The translations under genes and the position numbers were made by a program. Shown one piece after another: positions 7,673-13,344 of a stretch of DNA of 17,792 nt. Under the pieces are notes generated by a model. The model made no database searches. It saw nothing but the letters and a program-made list of their open reading frames with translations, and had not been told where the DNA came from. Every line of letters starts with the position of its first letter. Position 1 is the first letter of the stretch. The DNA lies in assembly GCA_937877465.1 (NCBI GenBank), contig CALFIT010000102.1, positions 1 to 17,792 on the forward strand, in the 5' to 3' direction. The DNA is from an uncultured Bacteroidales bacterium (GTDB lineage Bacteria > Bacteroidota > Bacteroidia > Bacteroidales > F082).

Positions 7673-7970
7673 AGTCGAAATCCATGAAATGTTTGTAGGC
7701 TTCATCGGCAGGAACGACTTGGCCTAATTCTATCTGTTTCATGCTGATGGCAACTTGTTCCTTCAACTCGTCAACCGTCCAGCTGCAAGGCATCCTGTCC
7801 CAGTCGGAACGGTTGTTTTTCAGTTCAAAAGGCATTCCATCCTCGGCAATCGACTTTTTCAGGAAGATGCGGATGGCGGTGGGCAAGTCCAGTCCCAATT
7901 GCTCGAAGACGTCGGTGGCTTGTTCCTTCACGTCTTGCTCAAGGCGCAAATGTAATGTTGTCGTACACAT
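7662..7970 (-). CDS. RelB/DinJ-family antitoxin
   Basis: This is a 102-residue protein. I chose ATG 7970-7968 because the ribbon-helix-helix region then starts at once: T-L-H-L-R-L-E-Q-D-V-K-E-Q-A (5-18), F-E-Q-L-G-L-D-L-P-T-A-I-R-I-F-L-K-K (22-39) and G-M-P-F-E-L (45-50), the standard RelB/DinJ pattern. Residues 51-102 form an acidic, flexible toxin-binding tail (ISMKQIELGQ, V-V-P-A-D-E-A). The longer frame from 8048 would read through the predicted promoter and is rejected. The protein should neutralise the toxin and dimerise on operator DNA to repress its own promoter. A 12-bp palindrome TTTTGCGCAAAA (7990-8001) overlaps the predicted -7 box at 7997-8004 and is a candidate operator. Confidence 0.88.
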   Translation of the reverse strand: MCTTTLHLRLEQDVKEQATDVFEQLGLDLPTAIRIFLKKSIAEDGMPFELKNNRSDWDRMPCSWTVDELKEQVAISMKQIELGQVVPADEAYKHFMDFDYAS

Positions 7971-7989
7971 TTTGTATATGTTTGTATAA

Positions 7990-8001
7990 TTTTGCGCAAA
8001 A
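7990..8001. promoter_or_regulatory. Candidate antitoxin operator, 12-bp palindrome
   Basis: TTTTGCGCAAAA is a perfect 12-bp palindrome overlapping the minus-strand -7 box. Related sites follow on the same strand: TTTGCACAAA at 8032-8041 and TTTTGCGC at 8051-8058. A longer 12-bp direct repeat, ATAATTTTGCGC, occurs at 7986-7997 and 8047-8058. Ribbon-helix-helix antitoxins bind short repeated palindromes in their promoters, so these are plausible operators. They also resemble the TAnnTTTGC promoter box, which could explain the repetition instead. Confidence 0.35.
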
Positions 8002-8004
8002 ATA
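7997..8004 (-). promoter_or_regulatory. Promoter -7 box for the toxin-antitoxin/fucosidase unit
   Basis: Read on the minus strand, TATTTTTG (8004-7997) is a perfect TAnnTTTG box. It predicts a transcript start near 7990 and a leader of about 20 nt before the antitoxin ATG at 7970. No good -33 TTG lies at the standard distance, so the assignment rests on the -7 box and position alone. Confidence 0.45.
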
Positions 8005-8047
8005 CGATACTTTTTTGATAAACGATATGACTTTGCACAAAAAAACA

Positions 8048-8055
8048 TAATTTTG
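8048..8055 (+). promoter_or_regulatory. TAATTTTG box at the start of the GH13 gene
   Basis: A perfect TAnnTTTG sequence ends 5 nt before the GH13 ATG at 8060. Used as a -7 box it would give a leaderless or nearly leaderless message. A weaker TGACTTTG at 8028-8035 would leave a leader of about 20 nt and may be the real box. No well-placed -33 element accompanies either. Confidence 0.3.
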
Positions 8056-8059
8056 CGCT

Positions 8060-9640
8060 ATGAACATCTACCAACTCTTCGTACGACTCTTCGGAAACAA
8101 GCAAACCGGCTTTGTTTTCAACGGCAGCAAGGCCGACAACGGCTGCGGCACTTTCAACGACATCGACGACTGTGCGCTCAGCGCCATCAGCGACTTGGGC
8201 ATCACACACATCTGGCTGACGGGCATTTTGGAACATGCCTCGGAAAGCACAGGCACGCATCCCGACATCACCAAGGGAAGGGCAGGCTCTCCCTACGCCA
8301 TCACCGACTATCGTGCCGTTGACCCCGATTTGGGCACGATGGCCGACTTCGAGCGTTTGGTCGGGCGTATCCATCAGCACGGCATGAAGGTGATTATCGA
8401 CTTCATTCCCAATCATTTGGCACGACAAAACAAGGGCTTCGATGCCTGCAATTTCTATTATTGCGAGGGACAACCTTTAGTTTTGCCTTCGTCTTTTATG
8501 TCATTCCACGCGCAGCGTAAGGAATCTATAAAAGACGAAGACTCGGTGACCGTTGCGCCTTACGAGGAAAACCCCGCTAAGGCAACTGGCAACAACGTCT
8601 TCGCGCCCAATCCAAGCATCGACGATTGGTACGACACGGTGAAGCTGAACTACGACTGCCACGACACTTGGGAGAAAATGCTTGACATTTTGAAGTTCTG
8701 GTGTGCCAAACAAGTGGATGGCTTCCGTGTGGATATGGCCGAGATGGTTCCTGTGGCCTTCTGGCAATGGGTTATCGCCGAATTGCGGAAGGAATACCAG
8801 CCCATGATGATTGCAGAAATCTATCAACCAGCACTTTACAAGCCTTTCCTTGAGGCGGGCTTCGATTATCTTTACGACAAAGTGGGGCTTTACAACACCT
8901 TGGAAAACATCCTTTGTCACGGCCACGAAGCGAAGGAAATCAGTCAGGTTTGGAAGGATTTGCACGACCTCGACCCACACATGCTGCGCTTTATGGAAAA
9001 CCACGACGAGAAGCGTTTGGCTTCGTCGCAGTTTGTGGGCGATGCCTTTGCCGCCTTGCCTTCCGTGGCACTTTCTGCTTTGATGAACACAGGGCCGTTC
9101 ATGGTTTACAACGGCCAAGAAAGTGGGGAAACTGCCATTGGTGCTGTTGGCTATAGTGGCGATGACGGGCGCACTTCCATTTTTGATTACTGTCACATGC
9201 CGCAGCACCAGCAATGGATGAACGGAGGCCAATTCGATGTCGGCCAGTTCGATGAGCGGCAGCAACGCTTGTTTGGCTATTACCGTAACCTGCTGCGTTT
9301 CAGACAAGAACATTCCGCCATCAGCGAAGGCAGGTTCTATGACTTGATGTGGTGCAATCCGTGGTACTCCAACTTCGACCCGCAGTTTGTGTATGCTTTT
9401 TTGCGCCATTCCGAGTCGGAAAGGCTGCTTGTCGTGGTCAATTTCCACCGCACCGAAAGCCGTGATGTGGAAGTGAAGATCCCGCACGATGCCTTGGCCT
9501 TGATGGGAAAACGCAAAGCCAACGAGTTTGACATGAACGACTTCGCCTCCGAGGTCCATTCCCTGCATTTGGAGCCTTCGGAAACGAAGGTCATGGATTT
9601 GGATTCGGGGGAGATAGTTTTCCAAAACGCTTGGAATTGA
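8060..9640 (+). CDS. Cytoplasmic GH13 alpha-amylase-family enzyme
   Basis: This 526-residue protein has no signal peptide and should act in the cytoplasm. The four conserved GH13 regions are present: V-I-I-D-F-I-P-N-H (111-119), G-F-R-V-D-M-A-E (221-228) with nucleophile D225, M-I-A-E-I-Y (250-255) with acid/base E253, and F-M-E-N-H-D (311-316) with transition-state Asp D316. The protein starts directly on the barrel (MNIYQLFVRLFG) and ends in a beta-sandwich with L-L-V-V-V-N-F-H-R. It should hydrolyse or transfer alpha-1,4 (or alpha-1,1/1,6) glucosyl units of malto-oligosaccharides; subfamily and bond are not decided. Residues 144-160 are encoded by a 54-bp palindromic element and look like an insertion between L-P (142-143) and the later P-Y-E-E-N-P-A-K-A-T-G-N motif. 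All catalytic residues are kept, so the enzyme is probably active. Confidence 0.9.
   Translation: MNIYQLFVRLFGNKQTGFVFNGSKADNGCGTFNDIDDCALSAISDLGITHIWLTGILEHASESTGTHPDITKGRAGSPYAITDYRAVDPDLGTMADFERLVGRIHQHGMKVIIDFIPNHLARQNKGFDACNFYYCEGQPLVLPSSFMSFHAQRKESIKDEDSVTVAPYEENPAKATGNNVFAPNPSIDDWYDTVKLNYDCHDTWEKMLDILKFWCAKQVDGFRVDMAEMVPVAFWQWVIAELRKEYQPMMIAEIYQPALYKPFLEAGFDYLYDKVGLYNTLENILCHGHEAKEISQVWKDLHDLDPHMLRFMENHDEKRLASSQFVGDAFAALPSVALSALMNTGPFMVYNGQESGETAIGAVGYSGDDGRTSIFDYCHMPQHQQWMNGGQFDVGQFDERQQRLFGYYRNLLRFRQEHSAISEGRFYDLMWCNPWYSNFDPQFVYAFLRHSESERLLVVVNFHRTESRDVEVKIPHDALALMGKRKANEFDMNDFASEVHSLHLEPSETKVMDLDSGEIVFQNAWN
8487..8540. repeat. REP-like palindromic element embedded in the GH13 coding region
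   Basis: The outer arms are a perfect 13-bp inverted repeat, CTTCGTCTTTTAT (8487-8499) and ATAAAAGACGAAG (8528-8540). Inside lies a second inverted repeat, ATTCC (8503-8507) with GGAAT (8521-8525), and then ACGC (8508-8511) with GCGT (8515-8518) around a 3-nt GCA loop. The inner part, GTCATTCC then ACGCGCAGCGT then GGAATCT, resembles the GTCATTC...GAATCT REP-type repeats that I recall as scattered in many bacterial genomes. Its 54-bp length is a multiple of three, and it stays open in the GH13 frame. Confidence 0.75.
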
Positions 9641-9659
9641 GGAGAATTTGGTAATTTTG
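9631..9659 (+). promoter_or_regulatory. Promoter overlapping the GH13 stop, reading toward the AlbA_2 gene
   Basis: TTG (9631-9633), 18 bases, then TAATTTTG (9652-9659) match the Bacteroidetes consensus closely. Transcription would start near 9666, so the palindromic element at 9705-9793 would be part of a leader of about 165 nt ahead of the gene at 9834. A second TAATTTTG box at 9810-9817 could give a short leader instead. A 12-bp palindrome ATTTTGCAAAAT covers 9654-9665. Confidence 0.45.
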
Positions 9660-9704
9660 CAAAATAATTGTATTAGTAGATGAGCAATTTTAGTTTACAT
9701 AAAA

Positions 9705-9793
9705 GACGCGAGACACGAGACTGCGAGACGCGAGACAGGTCCTTGAGCTTGTCGAAAGGTTGCCCCGTGTCCCGAAGTCCCGCGTCCCGTGTC
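9705..9793. repeat. Composite intergenic repeat with imperfect long inverted symmetry
   Basis: The left part (9705-9736) is a run of short direct repeats of the form GCGAGAC/ACGAGAC (about 7-8 bp each, four copies). The right part (9764-9793) is the roughly complementary run GTGTCCC, GAAGTCCC, GCGTCCC, GTGTC. The two arms pair with periodic A-C mismatches. The centre (9737-9762) holds CCTTGAGCTTGTCGAAAGG, which resembles the widespread REP-like motif CTTGAGCTTGTCGAA. The remaining bases of the 193-bp gap (9641-9833) hold only promoter-like boxes; there is no small gene that I can support. Confidence 0.7.
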
Positions 9794-9809
9794 AAATAAA
9801 TATGTAGTT

Positions 9810-9817
9810 TAATTTTG
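9810..9817 (+). promoter_or_regulatory. Proximal TAATTTTG box upstream of the AlbA_2 gene
   Basis: This is a perfect TAnnTTTG box 16 nt ahead of the ATG at 9834, with a second weaker TTACTTTG at 9823-9830. No TTG lies at the standard upstream distance, because that stretch is the GC-rich palindromic element. Confidence 0.3.
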
Positions 9818-9833
9818 AACAGTTACTTTGAAA

Positions 9834-11165
9834 ATGACCGAATCAAACAGGATAGAATTCAAGCGGGAGCTGACCGATGAACTCGACATTGAGAAGGAAG
9901 TTGTGGCTTTCCTCAACTATCGCGAGGGTGGCATTCTTTATGTCGGCATTGACGACGGGGGTAAGGCCGTGGGCGTGTCTGACATTGACGGAGATATGCT
10001 GAAAATCAAGGACCGCATCCGAAAGAATGTCATGCCGTCGCCAATGGGCTTGTTCGACGTGACGGCGGAAACGGTGGACGGCGTGAAAGTGATTAAGGTG
10101 TTTGTGGCGTCTGGCAGCGAGAAGCCTTATTACAAAGCCAAGTACGGTATGAGTACGCGAGGCTGCTTTATAAGGGTTGGGACAGCCGCCGAACCGATGA
10201 CTACCACAATGATCGAAGACTTGTTTGCTCATCGGGTTAGGAACTCGTTAGGGCGTATCAAGTCGCCTCGACAGGATTTGACTTTCAGTCAGTTGAGGAT
10301 TTATTACGAGGAAAAGAAACATCCATTCAACGAGAATTATTTGCGCAATCTGGAACTGTTGACCGAAGATGGGGCTTTGAATTATGTCGCTTATCTTTTG
10401 GCCGACGAGAACGGCAATTCCATCAAGGTGGCCAAATACGCTGGCACTAACCGAGTGGACCTCATTTCGAACAACGAATATGGCTATTGCTCCTTGCTGA
10501 CGGCGACAAGGCGTGTGTTGGAGAAACTGAAGGTTGAGAATGCCATTTCGACGGAATTGACCTATATGAGCCGCATCGACACGCCGCTTTGGGACGAGCG
10601 GGCGATTCACGAGGCGGTCATCAATTTCATCGTGCATAACGACTACAGCCGCGAAGTGCCGCCAAAGTTCGAGATTTTCTCCGACCGGCTTGAGATTACT
10701 TCATACGGTCGCCTGCCCGAAAACATGTCTGAAGACGAGTTTTTCAGCGGCGTTTCCATCCCCCGCAACAAGGAGTTGATGCGGATTTTCAGGGATGTTG
10801 AGATGGTTGAGGCGTTAGGTTCCGGGATGCCGAGAATCATGCAGGTCTATGGCCGCGAGTGCTTCACGTTCATGGAGCATTTCATTCGGCTTACGGTGCC
10901 GTTCTATAAAAATGTCACCGATAATGTCACCGATAATGTCACCGATAATGTCACCGATAAAGAGGCTGTTATCAACTTGAATCCTAGGCAGAATAAAATT
11001 CTTGAAATAATGAAATCGGATATACGTATTTCGACTTCCGAGTTGGCGGAAAGGCTTTCTGTGGCGCAACGAACTATCAAAAGGGATGTTGAGCTCCTGA
11101 AACAAAAAGGATTGGTAACAAGGGTTGGTAATGAAAGAACTGGATATTGGGTGGTGCTAAAATAG
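9834..11165 (+). CDS. AlbA_2/Schlafen-type ATP-binding transcriptional regulator with winged-helix tail
   Basis: The ATG at 9834 gives 443 residues; a TTG two codons upstream is a possible alternative. Residues 4-130 match the AlbA_2 (Schlafen) domain: E-S-N-R-I-E-F-K-R (3-11), A-F-L-N-Y-R-E-G-G-I-L-Y-V-G-I-D-D-G-G (25-43) and the later F-I-R-V-G-T (112-117). Residues about 250-345 form a degenerate GHKL-type ATPase region (HATPase_c_4), with E-A-V-I-N-F-I-V-H-N-D-Y (260-271) as N-box and E-A-L-G-S-G-M-P-R-I (326-335) as G-box. Residues 360-375 are four N-V-T-D repeats. The C-terminal segment (385-443) is a DeoR-like winged helix (S-T-S-E-L-A-E-R-L-S-V-A-Q-R-T-I-K-R-D). Proteins with this order are usually annotated as ATP-binding or transcriptional regulators of unclear ligand. 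By eye, base composition becomes more AT-rich from the repeat onward. Confidence 0.88.
   Translation: MTESNRIEFKRELTDELDIEKEVVAFLNYREGGILYVGIDDGGKAVGVSDIDGDMLKIKDRIRKNVMPSPMGLFDVTAETVDGVKVIKVFVASGSEKPYYKAKYGMSTRGCFIRVGTAAEPMTTTMIEDLFAHRVRNSLGRIKSPRQDLTFSQLRIYYEEKKHPFNENYLRNLELLTEDGALNYVAYLLADENGNSIKVAKYAGTNRVDLISNNEYGYCSLLTATRRVLEKLKVENAISTELTYMSRIDTPLWDERAIHEAVINFIVHNDYSREVPPKFEIFSDRLEITSYGRLPENMSEDEFFSGVSIPRNKELMRIFRDVEMVEALGSGMPRIMQVYGRECFTFMEHFIRLTVPFYKNVTDNVTDNVTDNVTDKEAVINLNPRQNKILEIMKSDIRISTSELAERLSVAQRTIKRDVELLKQKGLVTRVGNERTGYWVVLK
10911..10958 (+). repeat. Four perfect 12-bp in-frame tandem repeats encoding NVTD
   Basis: AATGTCACCGAT occurs four times without a mismatch (10911-10922, 10923-10934, 10935-10946, 10947-10958). 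It encodes N-V-T-D four times as the linker between the ATPase region and the winged helix. Gain or loss of units keeps the frame, so copy number can change linker length without breaking the protein. Confidence 0.95.
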
Positions 11166-11212
11166 CACAAAACAAAGATTTAGATAAATGATATTGAGAG
11201 AATACTTTTCAC

Positions 11213-11220
11213 TATTTTTG
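11213..11220 (+). promoter_or_regulatory. Promoter -7 box for the protease/DUF4062 unit
   Basis: TATTTTTG is a perfect TAnnTTTG box 39 nt upstream of the preferred start at 11260, with TTG at 11194-11196 (16 bases away, shorter than the usual 19). It lies in the 94-bp gap after the AlbA_2 gene and suggests that the two AT-rich genes have their own promoter. Confidence 0.45.
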
Positions 11221-11259
11221 CAAAACTTAATAGAGATAACTAAACAAATACATGCTACA

Positions 11260-12423
11260 ATGAAAAAGCAAATACTATTATTCTTGGCTCTGATAATGAG
11301 CATGATGGTAACCGCACAAGTTACCATTCAAATGGAAAAAGAAGGTGGCGTTTACAAAGTGCCATGCATCGTTAATGGTGTGAAAATGAAGTTCATTTTC
11401 GATACGGGGGCGGCAACAGTTAGTATGTCTCAAACTATGGCACAATTCCTGCTTGATGGAGATTATCTTTCCGAAAGCGATATAAAAGGAATTGGACAAT
11501 CTCAATTGGCCGATGGTTCCATTGTAAACCATGCCATTATCAATTTGAGAGACATAGAAATCGGTGGAATGCATATCCACAATATTGAAGCAACGGTAAT
11601 TGAAGGGCAAAATGCGCCTTTGCTGCTTGGACAGAGTGCTATTAGTGAGTTGGGAAGAATATCGATTGAAGGGAATAAGTTGATTATTCATTCTAGTGAT
11701 AAAAAACTCAGTCAGCAACAAATTGCTAAACTTGAAGATCAGGCAAATCGATACATTAATGCGGAAAGTTATTCAGCTGCAATTGAGTGCTTTATCCAAA
11801 TTGATGAATCAAAAGGACTTTCGGAAAATGGATTGGAGCAACTTTGTAGCGCATTTTTGATGGATAACCAATATGATAACTGTATTCAATACTGTAAACG
11901 GTGGCTAAAAGAATTTGAAGAAAAAGGTGACCTTTACAATAAGGAGATGATTTATAATAGTTTGGCACTTTCATATCGTTATGGTTTTGAGGATTATACT
12001 TCAGCATTAATATGGTATCAAAAAGATCTGGATATTCTAAACAGTCCAGGCTTTTGTCATTATTATGATGAAGAAGAAGGTCTTTTTGATCGGCTGGTTG
12101 CTAGCTTGAATTCATCAATTGGTGATTGTTATTATCAAAACAGTAATTATTTTCAGGCTGAAAAGTTTTATAAACAGGCAATTAAGTCTCAATGTAAATC
12201 ATTGAATGTAAACATGGAAGAGATTTTACAAGGTAAAATGCAGGATGAGCGTTTGGGTTATTATATGTACGATTATGCATTTTGTTTTTATAAGCAAAAG
12301 CATAACGTAGATGGTGATGAAGTAATGAAACTTGCTGCTTTGTGTGGAAACCAAGACGCTATTGATTTCTGTAGAAAATACAATATCAATTATCAGACGA
12401 AATCCAGTAAATTGTTTGAGTGA
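11260..12423 (+). CDS. Secreted retropepsin-like aspartic protease with C-terminal TPR-like region
   Basis: I chose ATG 11260 (387 residues) because it starts on a signal peptide (MKKQILLFLA, ending V-T-A-Q, residue 20). The in-frame ATG at 11188 would lie upstream of the predicted promoter box. Residues about 25-145 form a single retropepsin domain: F-I-F-D-T-G-A-A (45-52) with catalytic D48, L-A-D-G-S (83-87), and A-P-L-L-L-G-Q-S-A-I-S (119-129) followed by I-S-I-E-G-N-K-L-I-I. As in other one-domain retropepsins it would need to dimerise to be active. Residues about 150-380 are helical and TPR-like (A-E-S-Y-S-A-A-I-E-C-F; Y-D-N-C-I-Q-Y-C-K-R-W-L; Y-F-Q-A-E-K-F-Y-K-Q-A-I). Location should be periplasmic or envelope. 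Substrate is unknown. Codons are AT-rich compared with the flanking glycan genes. Its stop overlaps the next start as TGATG. Confidence 0.85.
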   Translation: MKKQILLFLALIMSMMVTAQVTIQMEKEGGVYKVPCIVNGVKMKFIFDTGAATVSMSQTMAQFLLDGDYLSESDIKGIGQSQLADGSIVNHAIINLRDIEIGGMHIHNIEATVIEGQNAPLLLGQSAISELGRISIEGNKLIIHSSDKKLSQQQIAKLEDQANRYINAESYSAAIECFIQIDESKGLSENGLEQLCSAFLMDNQYDNCIQYCKRWLKEFEEKGDLYNKEMIYNSLALSYRYGFEDYTSALIWYQKDLDILNSPGFCHYYDEEEGLFDRLVASLNSSIGDCYYQNSNYFQAEKFYKQAIKSQCKSLNVNMEEILQGKMQDERLGYYMYDYAFCFYKQKHNVDGDEVMKLAALCGNQDAIDFCRKYNINYQTKSSKLFE

Positions 12424-13307
12424 TGGCAAAAGATAAGATATACCAAGTGTTTGTTAGCTCCACATATGAAGATTTGAAAGAGGAGCGTTTTGCAGTAATG
12501 AATGCCTTAATTGAAAAGAATTGCTTTCCAGTTGGAATGGAGTATTTTCCAGCTTCTAATGTGGACCAATTTGAATATATCAAGAAACTTATAGATGAAG
12601 TGGATTATTATGTTTTAATTGTTGCAGGAAAGTACGGATCGGTTGAGAAGACTTCTAAAAAAAGTTATACGCAATTAGAATATGAATATGCAAAGAGTAA
12701 AGATGTTCCAATTGCTTCTTTTGTGATACAAAACACTGATGTTTTGACTTCAGCAAAGGTTGAAAAGACTATGACGAGAATAAAACAACTAGATTGTTTT
12801 AAACGACTTGTCATGGCCGATAAAATGTGTAAAACATGGTCAAATAAAGATGAATTAGCCAGACATGTTCAAAATGCCATAGAAGAGCTTGTGGAATCAT
12901 CACCTCGTGAAGGTTGGGTTCGACCGAGTAAAATACACTATCAAAACGTTGATAATGTTTTTGATGGTCTTGAATTAGACAAAGAAATAACACTTCATCC
13001 TATCTTACCCCCGTTTTCATTATATAGTGAAACAGATTTGGTCAAAAAAACAACTTGGAGACAAGTGTTTACGATGATTGGGCCATATTTGAAAAACCCA
13101 ATAAGAAGAGTTGATTATGAGGAGTTGTTACGTAAGTATTATATTGGTATTTCACAAAAAGACATTGATAGTTTGACAGAGAAACTGATATGTTTGGGCT
13201 TTTTGCTTAAGAAAAACGAAGGTACATATCAAACTGGTTATATTGAGCTTCTGTCATTATCTGAGAAGGGCTGGACATTATTTGGCAAAGTAAAAGGGTA
13301 TTTGTAA
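12423..13307 (+). CDS. DUF4062 protein with winged-helix-like C-terminus
   Basis: The start at ATG 12423 (294 residues) overlaps the upstream stop by one base (TGATG). A GTG one codon upstream is possible but less likely. Residues 5-100 match DUF4062: Y-Q-V-F-V-S-S-T-Y-E-D-L-K-E-E-R (7-22), A-L-I-E-K-N-C-F-P-V-G-M-E-Y-F (28-42), D-Y-Y-V-L-I-V-A-G-K-Y-G-S (61-73) and the S-Y-T-Q-L-E-Y-E-Y-A helix (81-90). This is a Rossmann-like domain found mostly at the N-terminus of NTPase, TPR or signalling proteins, some in defence contexts. Residues about 209-294 (two helices, then S-Q-K-D-I-D-S-L-T-E-K-L-I-C-L-G-F-L and a short wing) look like a winged helix. No signal peptide is present, so it is cytoplasmic, unlike its operon partner. 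No enzymatic activity can be assigned. Codon use is strongly AT-rich. Confidence 0.85.
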   Translation: MAKDKIYQVFVSSTYEDLKEERFAVMNALIEKNCFPVGMEYFPASNVDQFEYIKKLIDEVDYYVLIVAGKYGSVEKTSKKSYTQLEYEYAKSKDVPIASFVIQNTDVLTSAKVEKTMTRIKQLDCFKRLVMADKMCKTWSNKDELARHVQNAIEELVESSPREGWVRPSKIHYQNVDNVFDGLELDKEITLHPILPPFSLYSETDLVKKTTWRQVFTMIGPYLKNPIRRVDYEELLRKYYIGISQKDIDSLTEKLICLGFLLKKNEGTYQTGYIELLSLSEKGWTLFGKVKGYL

Positions 13308-13344
13308 AAGACAATTTCTAATTCTGAATAACAATAAAGACACT

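Noticed and set aside
7971..8048. N-terminal extension of the antitoxin to ATG 8048
   Set aside because: The added residues are unlike the family, and the region contains the promoter box and palindromes.
10911..10958. CRISPR-like or direct-repeat array
   Set aside because: The 12-bp units abut with no spacers and are in frame within a gene. It is a coding tandem repeat.
13308..13344. Attachment site or target duplication at the right edge of the AT-rich block
   Set aside because: Only the 7-bp AAAAGAC is shared with the left side (also inside the palindromes). That is too short to support an integration site.
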